A stretch of 64,000 nucleotides of DNA from an uncultured Mediterranea sp. (GTDB lineage Bacteria > Bacteroidota > Bacteroidia > Bacteroidales > Bacteroidaceae), in assembly GCA_945641355.1 (NCBI GenBank), contig CALZEQ010000006.1, positions 1 through 64,000 on the forward strand, written 5' to 3'. Each line of letters starts with the position of its first letter. Position 1 is the stretch's first letter. Shown here one piece after another: positions 27,245 to 34,446 of this stretch. Position numbers and translations under genes: made by a program. The notes beneath the pieces are model-generated. The model was given only the letters and a program-made list of their open reading frames with translations, was not told where the DNA came from and made no database searches.

Positions 27245-28357
27245 ATGAAACTAAACAGATTCTGGACGCTTCTTCTCCTGATGGGAGTATTGGCAGCTTC
27301 ATGTATTCAAGACGAGCCTCTCAATGCGGAGGCTGATATAGAGAGTTGTGAGGTAGTCTCGCCGGCTGACTGTGCCAGCAATGTGCAGGTAGAGAACAGT
27401 CGGGTGTTGATTTATGTGAAATCCGGTACGGACATTACCCGTATGCAGCTTTCGTTTACCTTGACCCCTGGTGCCACCATTGAACCGGCCGATGCTACCA
27501 TACGCGATTTTACCACCCCAAAAAGCTATACCGTCACTTCCGAAGACCGGAAATGGAAGAAAGAGTATCAGGTCACCGTTACCACCGACCAGTATAGCGT
27601 GCCTACCCGTTTTGATTTCGAGAAGGCTGATGTCTACGAGGGCAAGTATTACGTCTTCTACGAAGAGGCCGATGACGGTACTAAGCTCAATGTCTGGGCC
27701 AGCGGAAACGGAGGGTATTCGATTGTGGCATTCGGTAAATCGCCTGATGCCTATCCAACCATTATTTCCAATCAGGGGCGCAGCGGCAAGTGTGCCAAGC
27801 TGGAGACCATGAATACTGAACTGGGCATCAGTATGGGTATGCCTATCGCTGCAGGCAATCTGTTCCTTGGCACCTTTATTCCGACCCATGCCGTACTCAG
27901 GCCTTTGGAGGCAACTCAGTTTGGTGTTGATTTCAATTTTGTGCCTCTGGCCGTTACCGGATATTATAAGTATAAGCCGGGGCCTGTCTTTACCGAGAAG
28001 GATGGCAGTGTCAATGCTTCCGCTCGCGACAGTTTTGATATTTATGCCATTGTCTACGAGCCCGATGATGCCAATCCCTATCTCAACGGTACTAATCAAC
28101 TGAGCAGTCCTCGCTTGGTTATGGTAGCCCGTATTACAGAGGAAGAGCGGAAGGAAACCGACAGTTGGACACGTTTCTACATTCCTTTCCATCTGCAACC
28201 CGGCAAAGAGTTGGATTTGGGCAAGTTAGCTACCGGCCAATACAAGCTGTCTGTCGTCTTTTCTGCCAGCATCTACGGCGACCTCTTCCGTGGAGCCGCC
28301 GGCAGCACCCTTTTTGTAGACGATGTAGAGATTCTCACCGATAAATCCAATGAATAA
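27245..28357 (+). CDS. PCMD domain surface lipoprotein
   Basis: The 370-aa protein has a lipoprotein signal (MKLNRFWTLLLLMGVLAASC). The N-terminal part (about 25-120) looks like an Ig-like or cadherin-like domain (TRMQLSFTLTPGATIEP). The rest (about 130-370), starting TRFDFEKADVYEG, matches the PCMD (putative carbohydrate metabolism domain) family, a beta-sandwich often found with outer-membrane barrels and glycoside hydrolases in Bacteroidetes. A role in binding carbohydrate at the surface is inferred. The following barrel gene overlaps its end by 8 bp, indicating a coupled operon. Confidence 0.82.
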   Translation: MKLNRFWTLLLLMGVLAASCIQDEPLNAEADIESCEVVSPADCASNVQVENSRVLIYVKSGTDITRMQLSFTLTPGATIEPADATIRDFTTPKSYTVTSEDRKWKKEYQVTVTTDQYSVPTRFDFEKADVYEGKYYVFYEEADDGTKLNVWASGNGGYSIVAFGKSPDAYPTIISNQGRSGKCAKLETMNTELGISMGMPIAAGNLFLGTFIPTHAVLRPLEATQFGVDFNFVPLAVTGYYKYKPGPVFTEKDGSVNASARDSFDIYAIVYEPDDANPYLNGTNQLSSPRLVMVARITEEERKETDSWTRFYIPFHLQPGKELDLGKLATGQYKLSVVFSASIYGDLFRGAAGSTLFVDDVEILTDKSNE

Positions 28358-29138
28358 GCGTATGTATATGAACAGATATATTATCTCTCTGATAGCCGGT
28401 GTGCTTTGCCTTTCATCCTCCGGCCTGTATGCCCAGCAAGACCGCAATCAGAGCATTCTCCGCCTTTCGTCAAAGGGCTTTGAGTATGAAGTAAAGGCCG
28501 GTATCAACATAGGTGGAACCTCTCCGCTTCCTTTGCCAGAGGAGATACGTTCCATTGACCGTTATCGTCCTTCGTTAGCTCTTTCGTTGGAGGGGAGCAT
28601 GAGCAAGTGGTTTGGTTCCAAATGGGGTGCACAAGTGGCACTTCGCTTGGAGAACAAAGGCATGAAGACTGATGCCACGGTCAAGAATTACAGTATGGAG
28701 ATGGTGGGCAAAGAGAACGGACACATGAAGGGTATGTGGACGGGAGGCGTTCATACCCAGGTCAACAATTCCTACCTTACGCTTCCTCTTTCGGCTCTCT
28801 ATCGGTTGAGTTCGCGGGTCAGCCTCAAAGGAGGAGTCTATGCCAGTTACCTGTTGGAAGGCGATTTCTCGGGTACGGCATACAACGGCTATCTACGCGA
28901 TGAGACACCCATAGGTACCAAAATCTTTGTATCCGAAGCTACCTACGACTTCTCTGATGACCTGGCACGTTTCTCTTGGGGTGTGCAGACAGGTGTCAGT
29001 TGGCGTGCCTTCAAACACCTGAATGTTTTTGGCGACCTCTCATGGGGATTGAGTGACATCTTCAAGAAGGATTTTGAGACCATCACCTTCTCCATGTATC
29101 CTATCTATCTGACTGTCGGGTTCGGTTATTCATTCTGA
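28350..29138 (+). CDS. outer-membrane beta-barrel protein
   Basis: The 262-aa protein has a signal peptide (MNRYIISLIAGVLCLSSSGLYAQ) and alternating amphipathic strands ending in YLTVGFGYSF, a barrel-type C-terminal aromatic residue. It looks like an 8-to-10-stranded porin-family barrel. Function unknown. The ATG at 28350 overlaps the PCMD gene; ATGs at 28362 and 28368 are equally possible and the last gives the cleanest signal peptide. It sits in a three-gene operon of exported proteins. Confidence 0.78.
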   Translation: MNKRMYMNRYIISLIAGVLCLSSSGLYAQQDRNQSILRLSSKGFEYEVKAGINIGGTSPLPLPEEIRSIDRYRPSLALSLEGSMSKWFGSKWGAQVALRLENKGMKTDATVKNYSMEMVGKENGHMKGMWTGGVHTQVNNSYLTLPLSALYRLSSRVSLKGGVYASYLLEGDFSGTAYNGYLRDETPIGTKIFVSEATYDFSDDLARFSWGVQTGVSWRAFKHLNVFGDLSWGLSDIFKKDFETITFSMYPIYLTVGFGYSF

Positions 29139-29149
29139 CACGAAGTAGT

Positions 29150-30391
29150 ATGAATCGTCTTCTTCTTTCCCTTGTCTGTCTGTCGGTTCTCTGTCCGATA
29201 TGGGCTGCAGAGGAGGACGAACGTGCCGAGTTGGCCTGGCAGATGGCTTGGAGCCGTTTCTATTGTCCCTCTACCTGCATGTTTTACGACTATCTCAGCA
29301 GTTACGAACCGGGTTTTGAACTGGCTCATCTGCCTGTCCCCGATGAGGTACATCGCCAATATCCCAATCCCTGTGGATATGGTACGGGAATGGAAGACTG
29401 TATGATTCTGGGAGGTACAATGCTCGAAACGGTTGTCGACCGCTATCGGGTGACCGCCGATACGGCCTTGCATGCGCAAGCTTCTGCCATACTTCAAGGC
29501 ATTACGTACGCCTCTTCCATCCGCGAGGCTCCCGGCTTTGTGGCTCGTGGCATCGTTCCGTCCGATGGAACAAGCTATTACATCAATTCGTCGCGCGACC
29601 AATATACACACGTTGTCTATGGCTTATGGAAGTATCTGCATAGTCCGTTGAGCAACGCTGCCGAACGCGAAACCATCCGCACGCTGTTGGCTGGTATGGC
29701 CGACCGGATGCTGAAGAACGTGACCCCTGAGAACGAGTATGATTTCCTGCGTGCCGATGGCCGGCGCTGCCCTTTGGGAATCTGCCGGATGTGGAATGTC
29801 AAACCGCACGAGGCTGCACGTCTACCTATGATTTATGCAGCAGCGTGGGATGCTACTGGGGATAGTTGTTACTATCGGGCTTGTCATCGCTACCTCTCCG
29901 ATGCCATACAGCAGTCGTTTGCTATGAGCAGTGACGAACCGGTTTATGTGTTGGTACAGATGGTTTATTCGTTCGATCTCTTACGTTCTGTTGTGGCAGA
30001 GCGTGAAATGCAGCTGCGCCTTTCGGAACTGTTGGATAGGGTGGGAGAGATGGGGTTGGCCTGTGCACGCCGGGTCATGGCGGATTTGAGAAGTTTCACG
30101 GCAGCGCAGTTGGCCATGACGGGTCCCGATTGGCGTACGGTCAAGGTTTGGGACAATCAGCAAGGGTATCTCATTCCCCGCTGGGGATTCTATCGTACTG
30201 TATGGGATCGTGTTCGTGAGATGGGCGAAGCCACGCTGGTCGTGTTCATGGCAAATCGATCGGAAATGGCTGCTGAAGGTCGCGACCTTTTGCATCAAAC
30301 CCTCTCTCTGATGGATTACACCCGCCTCTCATCGTGTGGCATTGTCTATCATCTGGCAGCCTATTGGGAGGAGAAAGTACAGAACAAGTGA
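29150..30391 (+). CDS. secreted alpha-helical protein, possible (alpha/alpha)-barrel glycan enzyme
   Basis: I do not recognise a named family. The 413-aa protein has a signal peptide (MNRLLLSLVCLSVLCPIWA). The mature part is helical with repeated pairs of helices, and stretches such as GMEDCMILGGTMLETVVDRY and SRDQYTHVVYGLWKYLHS resemble those of (alpha/alpha)6-7 barrel glycoside hydrolases and lyases. Candidate acidic residues are in GMED and SRDQY. It is the last gene of the PCMD-barrel operon, which supports a role in glycan handling, but this is inference. A terminator follows. Confidence 0.6.
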   Translation: MNRLLLSLVCLSVLCPIWAAEEDERAELAWQMAWSRFYCPSTCMFYDYLSSYEPGFELAHLPVPDEVHRQYPNPCGYGTGMEDCMILGGTMLETVVDRYRVTADTALHAQASAILQGITYASSIREAPGFVARGIVPSDGTSYYINSSRDQYTHVVYGLWKYLHSPLSNAAERETIRTLLAGMADRMLKNVTPENEYDFLRADGRRCPLGICRMWNVKPHEAARLPMIYAAAWDATGDSCYYRACHRYLSDAIQQSFAMSSDEPVYVLVQMVYSFDLLRSVVAEREMQLRLSELLDRVGEMGLACARRVMADLRSFTAAQLAMTGPDWRTVKVWDNQQGYLIPRWGFYRTVWDRVREMGEATLVVFMANRSEMAAEGRDLLHQTLSLMDYTRLSSCGIVYHLAAYWEEKVQNK

Positions 30392-30401
30392 CAGAATAAC
30401 T

Positions 30402-30435
30402 AAAAAAGGTGAGTCTCTTTTATGAAACTCACCTT
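30402..30435 (-). terminator. terminator between convergent genes
   Basis: AAGGTGAGT (30406-30414) pairs with ACTCACCTT (30427-30435), extended by TC/GA. On the minus strand it is followed by a T6 run, so it ends the HAD/lipoprotein/YjbH operon; it may also act on the plus-strand operon. Confidence 0.72.
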
Positions 30436-30467
30436 ATGGTTCGATTTGATTGTGGTATGGGTTCGCT

Positions 30468-30914
30468 TTATCGGGAACGAAAGAGTGACCAGAATCCTTT
30501 CTTTTTCTTTGTACATTTATGTTGGTCGTACACATCATCCGCTTCCTCTTCGCGGAGCAGGTCTTCGTAGGTCAGTTTCTCTTTAATCATCCGGTAGATG
30601 GTACCCCAATCGGGCAGGCCGCCCAGATTGCGGTCGTCTATGAAGAGGTCAACCTTCACTTTGCGTGAGAATCCCTGATGCTCTTTCTCTTCTTCGGGAT
30701 AGTCGCGGTTGACGGCATAAAATTCCACGCCCCGCTCCTTGCACCAGGTAACGGCCTCGTCCAGCAGTTCCCCTTCGCGAACCGTCCAAAGCACCAGCCT
30801 ATGACCATCGCTAATCAGCTGTTTCAGCGTAGCGATGGCAAAGGGCCTCTCTTCACCCATTCGGGGGTAACGATGCGTCACAATCGTTCCGTCAAAATCG
30901 ATGGCGATGGTCAT
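30468..30914 (-). CDS. HAD-superfamily hydrolase (BT0820-like)
   Basis: The 148-aa protein has the HAD motif I DFDGTI with nucleophile Asp near residue 7, motif II in VLWTVREGE, and motif IV in DLFIDDRNLGG. It is short and lacks a cap domain, like the structurally known B. thetaiotaomicron BT0820-type proteins. The C-terminal tail is basic (KCTKKKKGFWSLFRSR). The substrate is unknown; a small phosphate ester is likely. It follows the surface lipoprotein gene by 18 bp. Confidence 0.85.
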   Translation of the reverse strand: MTIAIDFDGTIVTHRYPRMGEERPFAIATLKQLISDGHRLVLWTVREGELLDEAVTWCKERGVEFYAVNRDYPEEEKEHQGFSRKVKVDLFIDDRNLGGLPDWGTIYRMIKEKLTYEDLLREEEADDVYDQHKCTKKKKGFWSLFRSR

Positions 30915-30932
30915 AGTTGGGTTTTGTTTTGA

Positions 30933-32240
30933 TTAGTTACCTGTACCACCTGAGTGCTGGCTGATAGGAGCATTGGTGTACTCTTCTACAGTTCCTACAT
31001 AACACTTCACCTGTACTGTAACAGTTACCTTCTTGCCCTTGACAATCAGATGGAAGGTATAATTCTTCACCTGTGTCTTGGCCTTGCTACCAAAGAAGAG
31101 TACGTGGTTACCGCTGATGCTGGCTTTCAAATCCTTCTTCGAAGTGTAGAGACCCGGGGCTGCACCTTCAGATGCTTCGATGTACTTTTTGATGCTGGCA
31201 GCCAGTTCGGTAGCTACACCGGCATTCTTCAGCACACTCTCCGGAGTAGAAACATACTCCCAACCGCTGGTAATCTCCAAGGAGATTGTTACATCGGTAG
31301 CGTTATAATCTCTGTTCTCAATACGTGCAGTCTCCTTCTTGCCGTTTACACTGTTGTAACCATCAGTCTTGGCACTGTCAGCCTTCTTGCCATATTCAAC
31401 CTTTATCGAGTACTTACCGGCGATGGTATTACCCTTCTCGATGGTCAGGATGTAGTTGTTGTCCTTGAAGCCGACCTTGCCCAATTCGATGATTGCTCTG
31501 GTGGCAGCTGTTTCCTCCTTGTAGGCCTTCATGTAGTCGGTATCGAAAGCACAGTCTGCAGATGCCGGAGCGGCATTGCTCATGCGGATTTCGATATCCT
31601 CTTGTGCCTTAGCGTTGGCAGGCTCTGTAGCCACTGCCACATTCGTAACAGATGTAGTCTCAGTCTGTTGTGTAGTAGTCGTCTCCTCAACCTTAGTAGC
31701 CTGAGGCTCTTCATAGGTTACAGCCGTTACCTTTACACCTTCTTCAGCGGCACCGGCAGGAATGCTGACTTCACTCGTCGGAGTAGCTTCTGTAGCTTCT
31801 TCTGTCTTTGCTACTTCCACCGTAGTGTCTTCATCCTTCTTCACCTCTTCCGTCTTACCGGCACTCATGTCGATGGCCTTGGCCAACTTCACGTTCAGTG
31901 TTACCTGAGTACGGTTAGCTGCACCGGCGGCAATGCTTACCTGTTGCTCCAGATTTTCTTTGCCAGAAGCTGAGAACTTCACGGTATAGTTACCGGTCTC
32001 GGTCACGGTAAAGTTGTAGACACCCTGACCGTCGGTTGTGACGCTCTGGTCGTTCAAAGCTACCGTAGCACCGCTCAGGGCACCGTTGGCATCGCTTACA
32101 GTACCGGCAATGTAGTACTCCTTTTCTGTCTCCAGCGGGTCCGGCACGATTTCATCTTCTTTATCGTCGTCCCCGCAACTCATTACTCCCAGTGTCATAG
32201 CGCACAGGAATAATCCACTTAAAAACAAATTTTTCTTCAT
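30933..32240 (-). CDS. large lipoprotein with a carboxypeptidase-regulatory-like domain (DUF3869-like)
   Basis: The 435-aa protein has a signal with lipobox (LFLCAMTLGVMSC) followed by GDDDKEDE, an acidic stretch often linked to surface exposure in Bacteroides. Residues about 40-125 form a CarboxypepD_reg-like beta domain (YYIAGTVSDANGALSGATVAL). Then comes a long Glu/Thr/Ala-rich low-complexity linker (about 130-220) and a beta-rich C-terminal domain. It resembles Bacteroides DUF3869 lipoproteins. Function unknown; context is the YjbH genes upstream, so an exopolysaccharide or surface matrix role is possible. Confidence 0.72.
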   Translation of the reverse strand: MKKNLFLSGLFLCAMTLGVMSCGDDDKEDEIVPDPLETEKEYYIAGTVSDANGALSGATVALNDQSVTTDGQGVYNFTVTETGNYTVKFSASGKENLEQQVSIAAGAANRTQVTLNVKLAKAIDMSAGKTEEVKKDEDTTVEVAKTEEATEATPTSEVSIPAGAAEEGVKVTAVTYEEPQATKVEETTTTQQTETTSVTNVAVATEPANAKAQEDIEIRMSNAAPASADCAFDTDYMKAYKEETAATRAIIELGKVGFKDNNYILTIEKGNTIAGKYSIKVEYGKKADSAKTDGYNSVNGKKETARIENRDYNATDVTISLEITSGWEYVSTPESVLKNAGVATELAASIKKYIEASEGAAPGLYTSKKDLKASISGNHVLFFGSKAKTQVKNYTFHLIVKGKKVTVTVQVKCYVGTVEEYTNAPISQHSGGTGN

Positions 32241-32301
32241 TGTCTGTTTGTTTTTGGATTAAAATTTAATTTGACTTCTATAATTCTCACTTTTCATTAA
32301 T

Positions 32302-33570
32302 TTATTCTTTTTTGCTCTTTTGGGTTTTCACCAAGAAGTAGCGTATGTAGTCCGGCTGATAGAACCGGCTGCTCGCATTTTCGTTGGGACGAACGTTGTA
32401 CTCCCGTTCCATCCGCTTCTCCACATACTCACCGTGTGCCACCATGCCGTACTTCCATGCAAAGTAGTCGGCCGGCTTGATACGGAAGAAACCGTTGCGC
32501 TTCCACCGTCTCCCCGGCAACGGGACGGCGAAGTAGAAACCTCCGTTGATTTTGCCACCTGTGGTGAGTGCATACACACCGATGCTGTTCTCGCCGAAGT
32601 GGCGGACACAATCGCCTCGCACGCCATAGTCGCCGTAGACATAACGTCCGGCCCGCACTTTCAGTTCAAGATTCCAGATTGGTTCGTAGTACGAGGCGTT
32701 GACCGAAGCGTTGATGCGCTGTTTTCGTCCCATGTACCAGCCATCCTCTTTGGTAAGAGCCGAGAAGCCGGTAGAACCTATCACGCCACCCACCTCTATC
32801 CGACCGTCACGGCTACGGTGCTTTGCCTCTATCTGCACTCCGTAGCGGTTGTTGGTAAAGTTGCCGGCACTGATGCGGCCGAACCAGTTGTTGCGGAAGC
32901 AGGCTTCCTGCGTCACTGTCACAATGCCCGGTCGTACCCGATTCATCTCACCGCTCAGGTTGGTGACTACCGGCACAATGACCTGTGCTGCCAGTCGGGC
33001 ACCTTTCCACAACTCCATCTCAAGGGTCGGGTTCAGGTTGACGGCATACGTATAGAGCTCGTCGAAGGTGTTGTTCTCCAGAAAGAGACCCGGGTAGATG
33101 ACTAAGTCTGTCTTCCACGCAGAGCTTTTCTGCTCTTTGGCTCCGCTTGCTTGCAGCACCTGCATCGGTTCGTCCGTCTCTATACTAATACCCATCCGGC
33201 TATACACCTGTTTCAAATCAGCTTCCCCTTTCCGGTAAGCCTCGGCCAGTTCGTGGGGCAGGGTGATGCAGAGTCGGGGTACACGCTCTTCCAGCACTAC
33301 CAGTTGCAGGTCGCCTTTCAGCGGCTGGCTTAGACAGGCCTCTATCGCCCGTCCGATTCCCTGGTAGGTACTGCGGTATTGGTTGTCCTCAAAGCAGGCA
33401 TACGTGGTGCCCTCCACCTCCGTACAGCGGATGTTCTCCATGCCTGACACCTTCAGCCATTTGTCTATCTGTCCCTGTACCAGGGTAGGATAGAGGCATG
33501 CGCCTATCGCCATCCATCCGGCCAAAAGCCTTTGTCGCCAATGATATGTATGCTCTTTTCTCATCATCAT
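32302..33570 (-). CDS. YjbH-like protein, second half
   Basis: The 422-aa protein has a signal-like start (RQRLLAGWMAIGACLYPTLVQGQ) and a beta-rich sequence resembling the C-terminal part of YjbH, an outer-membrane exopolysaccharide-associated protein (YPGLFLENNTFDELYTYAVNL, GRISAGNFTNNRYGVQ, KPADYFAWKYG). The neighbouring upstream gene encodes the N-terminal YjbH barrel, so the single YjbH of enterobacteria is represented by two exported proteins here. The start is one of three consecutive ATGs at 33564-33570, immediately after the stop of the upstream gene; an ATG at 33594 would overlap it by 23 bp. Confidence 0.7.
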   Translation of the reverse strand: MMMRKEHTYHWRQRLLAGWMAIGACLYPTLVQGQIDKWLKVSGMENIRCTEVEGTTYACFEDNQYRSTYQGIGRAIEACLSQPLKGDLQLVVLEERVPRLCITLPHELAEAYRKGEADLKQVYSRMGISIETDEPMQVLQASGAKEQKSSAWKTDLVIYPGLFLENNTFDELYTYAVNLNPTLEMELWKGARLAAQVIVPVVTNLSGEMNRVRPGIVTVTQEACFRNNWFGRISAGNFTNNRYGVQIEAKHRSRDGRIEVGGVIGSTGFSALTKEDGWYMGRKQRINASVNASYYEPIWNLELKVRAGRYVYGDYGVRGDCVRHFGENSIGVYALTTGGKINGGFYFAVPLPGRRWKRNGFFRIKPADYFAWKYGMVAHGEYVEKRMEREYNVRPNENASSRFYQPDYIRYFLVKTQKSKKE

Positions 33571-33571
33571 G

Positions 33572-34303
33572 TCAGTGTAAAAGTCTACATTCATACCGGA
33601 TGCCTCCTGATATGCAGTTGAATTCTCGTGTAAAGAGGTGTAGCGACAGATGCTTCCACACCCTTCCGGCTACACCCATGTTGAACCCTTCCGAATCGTA
33701 TTCGGCCATCAGCGATACCTCCCTGCAGAAGGCCGGCGAGTAGCTTACGCCGCAGAAGGGACCATCCTTCACGGTATAGTCGTTCAGCGGAATGTAGTAG
33801 CCGGCTGTAAGTGCCAACCGGTCGCCTTTCATCAGGCTGAAGCCTTTGGTCAAGGCTCCGTAGGCCGTAGCGAAGTAGTTGTTTCCGGTATTCTTGAAGG
33901 GGTCGTCTACGCCTATCATCAGCGAGGGATTCCATCGTCCCTCTTTCAACGGACGGATGCGGGCCGTCATGGAGCGGTCTTGCTGGTAGTAACCCCGCTT
34001 GCCGTCGTAACGGCGAGTCTTCAACAGCGTACAGCGGTAGCTCAGTTCGACAAACGAAAGGAAACTGATGTTGACAAAGTAGTTGCCCGTATTGTATTGG
34101 AACGGTGTCATCCCGTCCGGCAGGTAGTTGCCGCCGGCCATAAAGGTGCCCTCCTCCTGCATATCCGCCGTCGGGATATTCAGCAGGCCGGTATTGCCCA
34201 TGGCATACTGCGCCCTGGCTTCTTGGCTGGGTAGCCAGAAGAGCATGGTCAGGAGTACGGGAGCCCATAGCCTGGTAAAAAGGATTCTTCTGTTTATACA
34301 CAT
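33572..34303 (-). CDS. YjbH-like outer-membrane protein, first half
   Basis: The 243-aa protein has a signal peptide (ending EARAQ) and starts its mature part with YAMGNTGLLNIPTADMQEEG, the typical beginning of YjbH-domain proteins. It continues as a beta-barrel-like sequence (YFVNISFLSFVELSYRCTLLK, DDPFKNTGNNYFATAYG). YjbH proteins belong to exopolysaccharide operons and may help export or anchor polysaccharide at the outer membrane. It is the first gene of an operon with the second YjbH half, the lipoprotein and the HAD gene, with its own promoter downstream of wzc. Confidence 0.8.
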   Translation of the reverse strand: MCINRRILFTRLWAPVLLTMLFWLPSQEARAQYAMGNTGLLNIPTADMQEEGTFMAGGNYLPDGMTPFQYNTGNYFVNISFLSFVELSYRCTLLKTRRYDGKRGYYQQDRSMTARIRPLKEGRWNPSLMIGVDDPFKNTGNNYFATAYGALTKGFSLMKGDRLALTAGYYIPLNDYTVKDGPFCGVSYSPAFCREVSLMAEYDSEGFNMGVAGRVWKHLSLHLFTREFNCISGGIRYECRLLH

Positions 34304-34397
34304 CGGGTAGTTACTTTTTGCTTTCTAAATTTCCAGTTTTGTTTGCTTCCGATTAGAAGAAATGTGAATTATCAAACATTTTGCTTCTAATCTGCGG

Positions 34398-34428
34398 CAA
34401 AGTTATTGAAAAACTTTATTTACTCAAC
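34398..34428 (-). promoter_or_regulatory. promoter of the YjbH operon
   Basis: TAACTTTG on the minus strand at 34398-34405, with a GTTG-type -33 element at 34425-34428 (19-bp spacer). The leader would be about 90 nt and AT-rich. Confidence 0.6.
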
Positions 34429-34446
34429 TATGTCTTCGACTTTTTT

